Below, one piece after another: positions 8,253 to 16,749 of a stretch of DNA of 64,000 nt. Made by a program: the position numbers and the translations under genes. Within the stretch, counting starts at the first letter, position 1, and every line of letters begins with the position of its first letter. Source of the stretch: Streptomyces cinerochromogenes (GTDB lineage: Bacteria; Actinomycetota; Actinomycetes; Streptomycetales; Streptomycetaceae); NCBI RefSeq assembly GCF_014648635.1, contig NZ_BMRM01000012.1, positions 124,001 through 188,000 on the forward strand, given 5' to 3'. The notes below the pieces were generated by a model, which saw only the letters and a list, made by a program, of their open reading frames with translations, had not been told where the DNA came from and did not search any database.

Positions 8253-9650
8253 GTGGTGTTCGGAGGGCGTGGGCGGGCGGCTCGGCGTGAGCGGTACGAG
8301 GAGGAGGGGCGCTCGGACGAACGCTACGTCGTCGGTGAGCTGGACGACCACGACGAGGCGCTGCCGGACATCCCGGTGCCCGAGGAGCCCGGTGCCTGGC
8401 AGGCGCCCGATGTGCTCGAACAGCACCTGTACGAGCTGGTCACCCGGCACGCGGCGGGCGAGTGGGAGGACGAGGAGGCGCGGGAGGAGGCCCGGGGCGA
8501 GCTGACCCTCGCCTTCCTGCGGGCGCTCGCCGGTGACCTCGTGTACGTGCCGTTCCGCCGGGAGGAGACCTCGCCCGACCCCGGCCGGCGTACGTTCCAC
8601 GTCTACGACACCCCTGTCGGACGGCTCGTCGCCGTGTACACCCGGGGGCTGCTCCCGCGCCCCCATCCGTTCCTGGTCTTCGAGTCGTACACGCTGCGCG
8701 ACCTGGCCGACGACCTGCCCGGCGACGTCGACGGCATCGCCGTCAACAACCGGACCCCGATCCCGATGCTCATGGCGGCCGACGCGGAGGAGCGTCAGGT
8801 GTGGCGGGCGCTGCACAACGAGCACTGGGACGAGGACGGCCGCGCCGAGCGGCTCGTCACCCTGCGCTCCGGGGCGCCCTCGCCCGGGCCGCTCCTGCAC
8901 GGGCTGGCCCTCGGTGCGCACATGTGCTTCGTCAACGGCGAGGCCTGGAACAACCCGCACTACCACGGTCTGGGCCTGTCCATCGAGCACGAGCGGCTCG
9001 CCAAGTGGTGGGGCGTCACCGGCCGGGACGAGTGGCTGGACGTCCAGCGGCGGCTGCTGGACCGGGAAGTCACCCCCTGGTACTGGGAGTTCGTCCTGGA
9101 CGCGCGTACCGCGCTCGCCGAGCGGCACGCCGACGGACGGCTGCAGGCCGTCGACGCCACCGCGTGGCGCGCGTACGTCGAGACGGCCTTGCGGGAGCGT
9201 GCCGAGCAGGTGCCGGACCAGATCGGGCCGGACTGGGAGGAGTTCGTCGCCCACGTGGTGGGCCTGGTCGGCAAGGTGCTGCGCTACGAGGGCAGGTTCC
9301 GCGCCGACGGCCTGCTCGCGCCGGACGCCGCCGTGCGTTCCGTCGCCGCCTGGGACATCGGGCGTGCCTCGATGATGGCCCGCTGGGGCTACGGCGCCCG
9401 GTTCGCCACCCGCGCCGAGATGCGCGAGGCCGTCGTGGAGGCCGGCGGGGCCGCGCAGGCCGCGCACACCTCCTGGCGGGACTTCTCCGCCGGCTACGCG
9501 CTGGGCCGCTGCCTGCACTTCGACGAGGAGGAGTTCGGCGGCTGGTACCAGGAGATGCTCGCCGCCCACCAGACCCTGGCCACCCACCCGGACAGCCCCT
9601 GGCAGACCGTCCCCTTCCGCCTGCCCCACGGAGCGGGACTGGGCGCCTAG
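8253..9650 (+). CDS. DUF1266 domain-containing protein
   Basis: A 465-residue cytoplasmic protein with two parts. An N-terminal region (~60-160) reads like an SseB-type fold (FRREETSPDPGRRTFHVYDTP, PHPFLVFESYTLRDLADDLP). The C-terminal half (~220-440) is the DUF1266 domain: WGVTGRDEWLDVQRRLLD, WDIGRASMMARWGYGARFAT, SWRDFSAGYALGRCLHFDEEEF. DUF1266 has no assigned biochemical activity but is often found with Streptomyces toxin or regulatory loci. The GTG at 8253 follows a GGGGG tract at 8244-8249. The gene is convergent with the HxlR gene, with a GC-rich repeat tract between them. Confidence 0.75.
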   Translation: MVFGGRGRAARRERYEEEGRSDERYVVGELDDHDEALPDIPVPEEPGAWQAPDVLEQHLYELVTRHAAGEWEDEEAREEARGELTLAFLRALAGDLVYVPFRREETSPDPGRRTFHVYDTPVGRLVAVYTRGLLPRPHPFLVFESYTLRDLADDLPGDVDGIAVNNRTPIPMLMAADAEERQVWRALHNEHWDEDGRAERLVTLRSGAPSPGPLLHGLALGAHMCFVNGEAWNNPHYHGLGLSIEHERLAKWWGVTGRDEWLDVQRRLLDREVTPWYWEFVLDARTALAERHADGRLQAVDATAWRAYVETALRERAEQVPDQIGPDWEEFVAHVVGLVGKVLRYEGRFRADGLLAPDAAVRSVAAWDIGRASMMARWGYGARFATRAEMREAVVEAGGAAQAAHTSWRDFSAGYALGRCLHFDEEEFGGWYQEMLAAHQTLATHPDSPWQTVPFRLPHGAGLGA

Positions 9651-9666
9651 CCGCTCGATCGGCCTC

Positions 9667-9735
9667 GCCCGACGCCGGACGCCCGACGCCCGACGGCCGA
9701 CGCCGGACGCCCGACGTCGGACGGCCGACGCGGCG
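9667..9735. repeat. Degenerate GACG(C/G)CCG(G/A) tandem tract
   Basis: This is a short GC-only tract made of imperfect copies of GCCCGACGCCGGAC. It lies between the convergent DUF1266 and HxlR genes. It can form nested hairpins and may act as a transcription barrier, but no T-run follows. Confidence 0.6.
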
Positions 9736-9751
9736 CGGGGTCGGAAGCGCG

Positions 9752-10147
9752 TCAGGCGGGGACGGCGGGGGCGTGTGCGGCGTCGTACACCGCGTGGGCG
9801 CGGGCGATGTCGCCGCTGTGCCGCCTGGCCCAGTCGACGAGGGAGAGCAGGGTCTCGTACAGCTCCAGCGCCATCTCGGTGCACTCGTACTCGACCCTGG
9901 GCGGAACGGTCGGGTAGACGGTGCGCACCAGCAGGCCCTCGCGTTCCAGCTTGCGCAGGTTGAGGGTGAGCATGCGACGGCTGATGCCCTCGATGCCGCG
10001 CTCCAGCTCGCTGAAGCGCACCGGGCCCTTCGCCGCCGCGACGAGGATCCCGATGGCCCACTTGCCGGCCACCCGGTCCAGGACCTCGCTGACCGGGCAC
10101 GCCGGGTTGTCGGCCTGCTCCGTCACATCCATGTGACCCCGAGACAT
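9752..10147 (-). CDS. HxlR-family winged-helix transcriptional regulator
   Basis: A 131-residue regulator with the HxlR signature: CPVSEVLDRVAGKWAIGILVAAAKGPVRFSELER, then ISRRMLTLNLRKLEREGLLVRTVYPTVPPRVEYECTEM. The CPV near the N-terminus contains the conserved cysteine that in some HxlR/HypR members senses electrophiles or disulfide stress. It starts 80 bases from, and divergent to, an MFS exporter gene, so it most likely controls that exporter and itself through the shared intergenic region. GGAGG lies about eight bases upstream of the ATG at 10147. An alternative ATG five codons further in would not change the domain. Confidence 0.88.
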   Translation of the reverse strand: MSRGHMDVTEQADNPACPVSEVLDRVAGKWAIGILVAAAKGPVRFSELERGIEGISRRMLTLNLRKLEREGLLVRTVYPTVPPRVEYECTEMALELYETLLSLVDWARRHSGDIARAHAVYDAAHAPAVPA

Positions 10148-10227
10148 AAAAGTGCCTCCTTCCGCAGGTAGTTGACGTTACACAAGATGGACTCCGTAAC
10201 AAAGTGAAACCACGGAGGGGGAGTTCC
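10148..10227. promoter_or_regulatory. Divergent HxlR/MFS promoter with inverted repeat
   Basis: The 80-base gap holds an inverted repeat GTTAC (10177-10181) / GTAAC (10196-10200) and a TTGACG hexamer (10172-10177) oriented toward the exporter, with TAACAA at 10197 as a poor -10. The repeat overlies this possible promoter, as expected for a repressor site. The site assignment is inferred from position and symmetry only. Confidence 0.45.
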
Positions 10228-11841
10228 ATGTCCGCTCACGTCCCGCCCGTACGAGCGGGCGCCGGCGCGTCCCGCCGGCTCGCGCTGGCGGTCCTCTGCG
10301 CCGGCCAGCTGATGGTGATCCTCGACGGCACCATCGTGAACGTGGCGCTGCCGTCCATCCAGGAGAGCCTGGGCTTCTCCCCGTCGGGCCTCGGCTGGGT
10401 GGTGAACGCGTACCTGATCCCCTTCGGCGGTCTGCTGCTGCTCTCCGGCCGGTTCGGTGACCTCTTCGGCCGCAGGCGTGTCTTCACCACCGGCCTGGCC
10501 GTGTTCACCGCGGCCTCCCTGCTGTGCGGCGTGGCGCAGAGTCCGGCCGTGCTGCTCGTGTCCCGCTTCGCCCAGGGAGTGGGCGGCGCCATCACGTCCT
10601 CGGTCACGCTGGCCATGGTCGTCACCCTGTTCACCGAGCCCCGGGAGCGGGCCGGGGCGATCGGTGTCTACAGCTTCGTGCAGTCCGCGGGCGGCACGCT
10701 CGGCCTGCTGCTGGGCGGTGTGCTGACGCAGACCGTCGGCTGGCACTGGATCTTCTTCGTCAACGTGCCGATCGGTGCCGTGGCCGTCTTCATGGCCCGG
10801 CGCACCCTGCGCGCCGAGGAGGGCGCGGGCAGGGGCAAGAGCGCCGACGCGCTCGGCGCCTGCCTGGTCACGGCCGCGCTCATGCTCGCCGTCTACACCA
10901 TCGTCGAGGCGGCCGGCCACGGCTTCGGTTCCCCGCGCACCCTCGGCCTCGGCCTCGCCGCGCTGGTCCTGCTCGCGCTGTTCGTGGTCCGCCAGGCGAA
11001 GGCCGCGGACCCGCTGCTGCCGCCCCGGATGTTCGCGTTCCGCAATGTCTCCGGCGCCCTGGGCACGCACACCCTGATGATCTCCGGCATGTTCGGCTTC
11101 CAGTTCCTGGCCGTGCTGTACATGCAGAAGGTGCTGGGCTTCGACGCGGTGCAGACCGGTTTCGGCGTGGTCCCGGTCTCGCTGCTCATCGGCCTGATGT
11201 CGCTGTTCCTCGCCCCGCGCCTCATCGCCAGGGCGGGCCACCGGACCGTGCTGCTCGGCGCCCTGGTCCTGATCGCCGGGGGCCTCGCGCTCCTCGGTCG
11301 GATCCCGGCCGACGGCGCCTACCTCACCGACGTGTTCCCCGCCACCGTGCCGCTCGGGACCGGCTTCGGGCTGGCGATGCCGGCCCTGGCCGGGCTGGCC
11401 ATGTCGGGAGCGGACCCGGGGGACTCGGGACTGGCCTCGGGCATGTTCAACACGATGCAGCAGGTGGGTGCCTCCCTCGGCCTCGCGGTCCTGAGCACGC
11501 TGGCCGCCTCCCGCACCAGCACCGCGCTGGCTGACGGAACCGCCCGCGCGGAGGCGCTGACCGAGGGGTACCAGCTGGCCTTCCGGGTCGGTTCCTGCTT
11601 CGTCCTGGGCGCCCTGGTGGTCGCCGCGACGGTCCTGCGCAACCCGCCCCGTCCCGGCCCCGCTCCGGCCGCCCGCCCTGGCACTGCTTCGGCCGCCCGC
11701 TCTGGCACTGCTTCGGCCGTCCGCCCTGGCACTGCTCCGGTCGACCGTCCCGGCACCGCTCCGGCCGCCCGCCCTGGCACCGCTCCGGCCGACCGCCCCG
11801 CCGCCGCCCGGTCGACGGAGACGGGCACCACCTCTCCGTGA
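10228..11841 (+). CDS. MFS drug exporter (DHA2/EmrB-QacA type)
   Basis: A 537-residue integral membrane protein of the 14-helix DHA2 family, which uses the proton gradient to expel drugs. Visible marks are helix 1 with LDGTIVNVALPSIQESLGF, the GRFGDLFGRRRVF loop between helices 2 and 3, and repeated Gly-rich helices (SAGGTLGLLLGGVLTQTVGWHWIFFVNVPIG) that carry the antiporter motif. After the last helix (~480) a 50-residue hydrophilic tail has about six repeats of R(P/S)GTA(P/S)A. The ATG at 10228 has a GGAGGGGG ribosome site. It is divergent from the HxlR gene, its likely regulator. The substrate is unknown. Confidence 0.88.
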   Translation: MSAHVPPVRAGAGASRRLALAVLCAGQLMVILDGTIVNVALPSIQESLGFSPSGLGWVVNAYLIPFGGLLLLSGRFGDLFGRRRVFTTGLAVFTAASLLCGVAQSPAVLLVSRFAQGVGGAITSSVTLAMVVTLFTEPRERAGAIGVYSFVQSAGGTLGLLLGGVLTQTVGWHWIFFVNVPIGAVAVFMARRTLRAEEGAGRGKSADALGACLVTAALMLAVYTIVEAAGHGFGSPRTLGLGLAALVLLALFVVRQAKAADPLLPPRMFAFRNVSGALGTHTLMISGMFGFQFLAVLYMQKVLGFDAVQTGFGVVPVSLLIGLMSLFLAPRLIARAGHRTVLLGALVLIAGGLALLGRIPADGAYLTDVFPATVPLGTGFGLAMPALAGLAMSGADPGDSGLASGMFNTMQQVGASLGLAVLSTLAASRTSTALADGTARAEALTEGYQLAFRVGSCFVLGALVVAATVLRNPPRPGPAPAARPGTASAARSGTASAVRPGTAPVDRPGTAPAARPGTAPADRPAAARSTETGTTSP

Positions 11842-11851
11842 CGCACGACGG

Positions 11852-11901
11852 GCATGCGAAAGGGGGCCGGACCCCGCGGGGTCCGGCCCCCTTTCGCATG
11901 C
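11852..11901. terminator. 50-bp perfect palindrome, bidirectional terminator
   Basis: Bases 11852-11901 form an exact 25+25 palindrome centred at 11876/11877 (…ACCCCGCGGGGT…), running from GCATGCGAAAGG out to CCTTTCGCATGC. It lies between the convergent MFS and serpin genes, 11 bases beyond each stop, so a two-way terminator is the simplest role. Confidence 0.85.
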
Positions 11902-11912
11902 GGTCCCGCCGG

Positions 11913-13157
11913 TCACCGCACCGGCGGGGCCCCCGGAACACCCGGGACGGGGTAGGGCGCCGGTTCCGTCACCCAGCCCGCCGCCAGCACCAGGCGGGAT
12001 TCGCGGTCGACGGCGAGGAAGGCGAAGGGACGGTCGAAGGTGACCCGGACGACCGTCGTCTCGTAGCGGTACTGCGGCATCGCACCGGCCGGCACCGGCA
12101 TGACCGCCGTCACCGCCGCCGCCCGGAAGCCGAGCGCGCCGAACTGGGCCACGGCCGACTGGCGGGCCTCCCCGACGGCCAGCGGGTAGGGGCTCACCCC
12201 CGGGAAGTGCCCGGCGTCGGTGTCCATGGCCGCCGTGAGGCCGAAGAGGCCCGCCAGGGCGAGCAGGTCGTGGTCGGCCCGTACCTCGTACGCCACCGTC
12301 GTCACGTCCAGCGTCCTCGGCTCCGGCGCGGTGGCCGGCTGCTGCTCCACGTGCAGACCGGGGCCCACGTGCCCGTGCGGCAGCGCGCCGCCCGCGGTCA
12401 GCGGCAGGCCGCGCTCCACGACGCCGACACCGGCCGCGAGCACCTGACCCGGCGTCATGCGCTCCTCGCCGAGGACCAGGTGGACGTCGACGCCGTTGTC
12501 CCCGGGGACGGTCAGCGCGGTGACGAAGCCGTCGGGGGTGCCCGTCACCCCCACCCGGTCCGGCCGCACACTGCGCCGGTGCAGTCCGCGCAGGGTACGT
12601 CCCTGCCAGGGGCCGGTGCCGGGCCGCAGCGGCTGCTCCGTGAAGGGCTGGCGCCAGGTCGTGCGCAGCGCGAGAGCGGTGGCCAGCACCATCCGCGCCT
12701 CCCGGGTCAGCGTCACCGGCATCCGCTCGACCAGCCCGCCGGTCCGCTCGGCCGCCCAGGCGTCCAGCCGTTCCTGCGCGGTGACGAGGTCGTCCCCGAA
12801 GACCCCGTGGGTCCCGGCGGGCAGCCCGGCCCGCCACTCCTCGCGCAGGGCCAGCCCGTGGTGCGTCCACAGCCCGAGCGCCGCGTCCAGGCCGGACACC
12901 GACGCCAGCCCCGCCAGCAACTCCCGCCCGGCCGAGGCCGCCCGCTCGGCCGGTACGCCCAGCGCGCCGGCCAGCTCCGCGCGGGCCGGACCGGCCGCGC
13001 CGTCGGCGAGGAAGGCCAGCAGGGGCCACACGCCCGGCGCGGAGAACACCGTGCCCTCGGCCAGGGCCCCGGCCCAGCGGGCGGTCAGCCCGTTCACACA
13101 CCGGACCGTCTCCTCGGTCACCTTGCTCACTCGTCGCTCCCCCACGGCGCTGCTCAT
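11913..13157 (-). CDS. Serpin-family protein
   Basis: A 414-residue protein with the serpin fold pattern: an N-terminal helical part (VRCVNGLTARWAGAL, GTVFSAPGVWPLLAFLADGA), a central MVLATALALRTTWRQPF and a C-terminal signature RPFAFLAVDRESRLVLAAGWV, equivalent to the serpin PFLFLI-x-G-x-V block. The segment between GFRAAAVTAV and the C-terminal strands would be the reactive loop; it is shorter and less typical than in inhibitory serpins, so protease inhibition is not certain. There is no signal peptide, suggesting a cytoplasmic role. The ATG at 13157 is preceded by GGGGGAAGCAGGA. Confidence 0.8.
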   Translation of the reverse strand: MSSAVGERRVSKVTEETVRCVNGLTARWAGALAEGTVFSAPGVWPLLAFLADGAAGPARAELAGALGVPAERAASAGRELLAGLASVSGLDAALGLWTHHGLALREEWRAGLPAGTHGVFGDDLVTAQERLDAWAAERTGGLVERMPVTLTREARMVLATALALRTTWRQPFTEQPLRPGTGPWQGRTLRGLHRRSVRPDRVGVTGTPDGFVTALTVPGDNGVDVHLVLGEERMTPGQVLAAGVGVVERGLPLTAGGALPHGHVGPGLHVEQQPATAPEPRTLDVTTVAYEVRADHDLLALAGLFGLTAAMDTDAGHFPGVSPYPLAVGEARQSAVAQFGALGFRAAAVTAVMPVPAGAMPQYRYETTVVRVTFDRPFAFLAVDRESRLVLAAGWVTEPAPYPVPGVPGAPPVR

Positions 13158-13379
13158 TCCTGCTTCCCCCTTGTACACGTACGTCCTCACACCCCGGCCC
13201 GCTCACCGGGCCGGCTCACCTGCGGCTCCGCTCCCGCCCCGCCGTCCTGCCCCGCCCCCCACCCGCATTCCGCCCCCGCTCGTGTGCCGCTTACCATGCG
13301 GCCAGTCGTACGTCAGTCCAGCCGCCGGACGGCCGCCCGGTCCCGTGCTGCCGCCGCCCGATCCAGGAGCACGGTACCG

Positions 13380-14423
13380 GTGTCCCTCCCTCCGCCTCCC
13401 GGCCCCCGCCAGCCGGAAGGGCCCGTTCCGCCCCCGGCGTCGCAGCCGCACGGGCCGTACGGTCCGCCGCCGTACCCGCAACCGGCGGGCTACCAGCCGT
13501 GGACGCAGGGCTACAGCCCGTACAACCACCCGGCGCCCGTCAACGGCCTCGCCATCGCCTCCCTGGTGCTCGGGCTGCTGTGCTTCCTGCCCGGAGTGGG
13601 GCTGGTCCTCGGGCTGGTGGCGCTGCGGCAGATCCGCCGGCGCGGCGAGCGCGGGACGGGGCTGGCCGTTGGCGGTGCGGTGCTGTCCGGGGTCGGGCTC
13701 GCGCTGTGGGCGCTGCTGATCGCCACGGGCGGCGCGGCGGCGATGTGGCACGGGTTCAAGGAGGGCGCACGCGAGGGCGCGACGATCTCGCTCGCGGAGG
13801 GCGAGTGCTTCGACGCGCCGGACGGTGCGCTGACCGGCGACACCTACGACGTGGACACGGTGTCGTGCGCCGGCGCGCACGACGGGGAGGTGTTCGCCTC
13901 CTTCCGGCTGCCGGGCGGCGCCTACCCCGGGGACGACGCGGTCGCCGACACCGCCGAGGAACGCTGCCGGAACCTCCAGGACGGCTACGCGATGGACCGC
14001 TGGGCGGTCCCGGAGGACGTCGCCGTCTCCTACCTGTCGCCGACCGAGGAGAGCTGGTCGGCCGGGGACCGCGAGGTCACCTGCGTGTTCGGCGACACCG
14101 ACGAGGGAGCGGACCTCACCGGGTCGCTGCGCAACGACGAGACCGTCCTCGACGCCCACCAGGTCGCCTACCTGAAGGCCGCGCACGTCCTCGACGCGGC
14201 CCTGGACACCGCCCCGGACGAGGAGTACGTGGAGGACGACCTGCCCGGACACAAGGCGTGGGCGGGCCGGGTGGCGACCGCGCTCGGCGAGCAGGCCGGG
14301 ATGCTGCGCGCGCACGACCGGCCGGGCGGCGCCCGCAAGCCGGTCGCCGCGCGCACGGCCCTGGGGCTCGCCACCACCGTCCCGCCGGGCGACGACGGAG
14401 CCGGCACGAGCGTCCAGGTGTGA
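13380..14423 (+). CDS. DUF4190 / septum-formation-like membrane protein
   Basis: A 347-residue protein. It opens with a Pro-rich cytoplasmic segment (residues 1-50), then two membrane helices in a DUF4190 arrangement (NGLAIASLVLGLLCFLPGVG and GLAVGGAVLSGVGLALWALLI). The outside domain contains paired cysteines (SLAEGECFDAP, TVSCAGAHDGEVFASF, EERCRNLQDGY, REVTCVFGD), like the septum-formation family. It is probably a membrane protein exposing a disulfide-stabilised domain; its role is unknown. The GTG at 13380 is chosen because AGGAG lies ten bases upstream. It stands alone, divergent from the serpin gene. Confidence 0.7.
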   Translation: MSLPPPPGPRQPEGPVPPPASQPHGPYGPPPYPQPAGYQPWTQGYSPYNHPAPVNGLAIASLVLGLLCFLPGVGLVLGLVALRQIRRRGERGTGLAVGGAVLSGVGLALWALLIATGGAAAMWHGFKEGAREGATISLAEGECFDAPDGALTGDTYDVDTVSCAGAHDGEVFASFRLPGGAYPGDDAVADTAEERCRNLQDGYAMDRWAVPEDVAVSYLSPTEESWSAGDREVTCVFGDTDEGADLTGSLRNDETVLDAHQVAYLKAAHVLDAALDTAPDEEYVEDDLPGHKAWAGRVATALGEQAGMLRAHDRPGGARKPVAARTALGLATTVPPGDDGAGTSVQV

Positions 14424-14572
14424 GAGCACGCCTATACGGGGGAGAAACCGCCTGGGTAAAGCCCTCCCCGGCCTTTTGTCATCACATCGAGTGATTCTCT
14501 GGCCTTTGCTTGCATGGCACAACCCACGGTTGCCAGGCTGTTGCTGTCTGTACAACCTGAGGGGAGCGGCCA

Positions 14573-15325
14573 GTGACTTTCGGTGAGCAGCCGGCGTACC
14601 TGCGCGTCGCGGGTGATCTCCGCAAGAAGATCGTCGACGGTTCACTCCCGCCCCACACCCGTCTCCCCTCCCAGGCCCGCATCCGCGAGGAGTACGGCGT
14701 CTCGGACACGGTCGCGCTCGAAGCCCGCAAGGTGCTGATGGCCGAGGGTCTGGTGGAGGGCCGCTCCGGCTCGGGGACGTACGTGCGCGAGCGGCCCGTG
14801 CCCCGCAGGGTGGCCCGCTCCGGATACCGCCCGGCGGGCGGCGCCACCCCGTTCCGGCAGGAGCAGGCCGACGCCTCGGTGCGCGGCACCTGGGAGTCCA
14901 GCAGCGAGCAGGCCGAGGCCGGCGCGGCCATCGCCGAGCGGCTCGCCATCCAGACCGGCGACCGGGTCATGCGCACCAAGTACCTCTTCCGGGAGGCCGG
15001 CGAGCCGATGATGCTCTCCACCTCCTGGGAGCCCCTCGCCGTCACCGGCCGCACCCCCGTGATGCTGCCCGAGGAGGGGCCGCTCGGCGGGATGGGCGTG
15101 GTCGAGCGCATGCGGGCCATCGACGTCATCGTGGACAACGTCACCGAGGAGGTCGGCGCCCGCCCCGGCCTCGCCGAGGAGCTGCACCTGCTCGGCGGCG
15201 TCCCCGGTCATGTGGTCCTGGTCGTCCAGCGCACGTACTTCGCCTCCGGCCGCCCGGTCGAGACCGCCGACGTCGTCATCCCCGCCGACCGCTACCGCGT
15301 CGCCTACCACCTGCCCGTCAAGTGA
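14573..15325 (+). CDS. GntR/HutC-family transcriptional regulator
   Basis: A 250-residue regulator with an N-terminal winged helix (AYLRVAGDLRKKIVDGSLPPHTRLPSQARI, then EGLVEGRSGSGTYVRERP, residues 8-75) and a C-terminal UTRA-type effector domain (~95-245: RVMRTKYLFREAGEPMMLSTSWEP, RPVETADVVIPADRYRVAYHLP). This is the HutC subfamily, whose members bind small metabolites. The GTG start at 14573 follows GAGGGGAG. A GGTTG/CAACC pair (14528-14532, 14553-14557) just upstream is a weak candidate for its own operator. No neighbouring target gene is obvious. Confidence 0.88.
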   Translation: MTFGEQPAYLRVAGDLRKKIVDGSLPPHTRLPSQARIREEYGVSDTVALEARKVLMAEGLVEGRSGSGTYVRERPVPRRVARSGYRPAGGATPFRQEQADASVRGTWESSSEQAEAGAAIAERLAIQTGDRVMRTKYLFREAGEPMMLSTSWEPLAVTGRTPVMLPEEGPLGGMGVVERMRAIDVIVDNVTEEVGARPGLAEELHLLGGVPGHVVLVVQRTYFASGRPVETADVVIPADRYRVAYHLPVK

Positions 15326-15834
15326 CCGCGTTGCGCCCGGTGACCCGGCCCGTCAGCGGCCGTGTTCCGCCCGGTGGTCCTGCCCGACGAGGGACTGCGT
15401 CCGCCCGGTGTCCCCGCCCGTCGCGTGACCCCGTCCGCCAAGTGACCGCGCCCGCCCGGGCGGTGCGCCGGGACCCCCTCGGCGTGAGGTAGCGCACACC
15501 CCCGTGCGCCTCACGCGCGGTCACCCCCGCCGTCCGGTACCCCACGGGCCCCTTCCGCGTCGCAGCGATCCGGCCGTTTTCGCAGGTGGTCAGCGGTTCC
15601 CCGGATATGCCCCCGACCCGAGCCGACGGAGTTCAGGGCGGCGCATTCGGTCCCGTGCGCCCCCGGCGTTCTGGCTGGTTGCGTACCTCTTTGTGAAAAG
15701 CCGTATTCGCAGCGTGAAGGTTGGGCGTACGCTCGGGCATATGCGGATTGGGGTTTCCTTAGGCGGGGCACTGCGGGGGCCCGGGACGGGAAGCAGGTGG
15801 GGTGGTGCGAGAAGGAACGCGGGCGGTGGGGGCC
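15326..15834. other. 509-base intergenic region with degenerate repeats
   Basis: The first 150 bases are GC-rich and repetitive. The sequence CAAGTGACCGCG, which spans the GntR stop codon (15319-15330), recurs exactly at 15439-15450, with several CGCCCGGTG copies between. The last third is less GC-rich and likely holds the promoter of the small SPOR-like gene. I see no gene here. Confidence 0.5.
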
Positions 15835-16026
15835 ATGAGTGAGGGCACGGTCTCCCTTCCCTGGATCGTGATACGGCAGGACGACAACGGCAATCGCTAC
15901 CGCGTCGGCCGGTACGCGACCCGCGCGGAGGCGCAGAAGATCGCCGACAGCCTCGACGACCGGGGACACAAGCAGCTCTACTGGGTCGAGCGCATCGGCC
16001 AGAACCGGGACGGCGCGCAGAACTGA
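15835..16026 (+). CDS. Small SPOR-like protein
   Basis: A 63-residue protein: MSEGTVSLPWIVIRQDDNGN, RYRVGRYATRAEAQKIADSLDD, then KQLYWVERIGQ. The Tyr-Arg-Val-Gly-Arg-(5)-A-(2)-A-x-x-I-A pattern resembles one half of a SPOR repeat, the fold that binds denuded peptidoglycan. It has no signal or membrane segment, so cell-wall binding is not established. Small proteins of this type are widespread in Streptomyces. The ATG at 15835 has a weak GGTGGGGG site; an upstream in-frame GTG would add 11 residues. Confidence 0.7.
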   Translation: MSEGTVSLPWIVIRQDDNGNRYRVGRYATRAEAQKIADSLDDRGHKQLYWVERIGQNRDGAQN

Positions 16027-16056
16027 CCGGGCGCGCACTCCCGTAGGCTCCGCTCC

Positions 16057-16482
16057 ATGACGCGCATGACCCCCGGAGCGGAACGGATCGTGGTGGTGGG
16101 AGCCGCCCTGCTCGACGGCGGCCGGCTGCTGGCCGCACGCCGCAGCGCGCCCGCCGACCTGGCCGGGCGCTGGGAGCTGCCCGGCGGCAAGGTCGAGGCG
16201 GGGGAGCGGCCCGAGGACGCGCTGGTGCGCGAACTGCGCGAGGAACTGGGCGTCGACGCCGAGCCGCTCGGCCGCGTGCCCGGGGAGTGGCCCCTGCGCA
16301 CGCCGTACGTCCTCCAGGTGTGGACCGCCCGCCTGCGCCCGGGCTCACCCGGCCCCCGCCCCCTCGAGGACCACGACGAGCTGCGCTGGCTGACGCGGGC
16401 CGAGCTGTGGGACGTGCCGTGGCTGGACCAGGACGTGCCGGCGGTGCGCGAGGTGACGGCCCGATGGCGAGGCGGGGTGTAG
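16057..16482 (+). CDS. NUDIX hydrolase (MutT-like)
   Basis: A 141-residue enzyme with a complete Nudix box: Gly44, Glu50, Arg58, Glu59, Glu62, Glu63 and Gly65 (GKVEAGE…VRELREELGV). The opening (VVVGAALLDGGRLLAARRS, WELPGGKVE) is typical of MutT-type enzymes that sanitise 8-oxo-dGTP or hydrolyse CTP-like nucleotides with Mg2+. It follows the SPOR-like gene by 30 bases. Substrate specificity cannot be set from the sequence. Confidence 0.88.
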   Translation: MTRMTPGAERIVVVGAALLDGGRLLAARRSAPADLAGRWELPGGKVEAGERPEDALVRELREELGVDAEPLGRVPGEWPLRTPYVLQVWTARLRPGSPGPRPLEDHDELRWLTRAELWDVPWLDQDVPAVREVTARWRGGV

Positions 16483-16749
16483 CGCGCGAGGGCGTCGTGC
16501 GGGGAGCGGCTTTGGCCCCGACCGTGGGCGCGGGGCGCAGCCCGGGAGGGGTGCGGGCCCGCGCCGGATCCGAGGCTGTCGCCGCGTGACCGCGACGGCC
16601 GCGACGAACCCGCGGTCGCCGCACCACCACACCCCCCGAGCCGGGAGGCGCCTCCCCATACGCCGGAGGTGCCACCGTGCGCCCTCTCGCGCGGTACTGC
16701 CGCCTCGATATCGGGTATGTGCCCATTAACCCCATGAAACCGGACATGG

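Noticed and set aside
10123..13206. 1027-codon minus-strand frame across the MFS and serpin genes
   Set aside because: It crosses a terminator palindrome and two real genes in different frames; composition is typical of a shadow.
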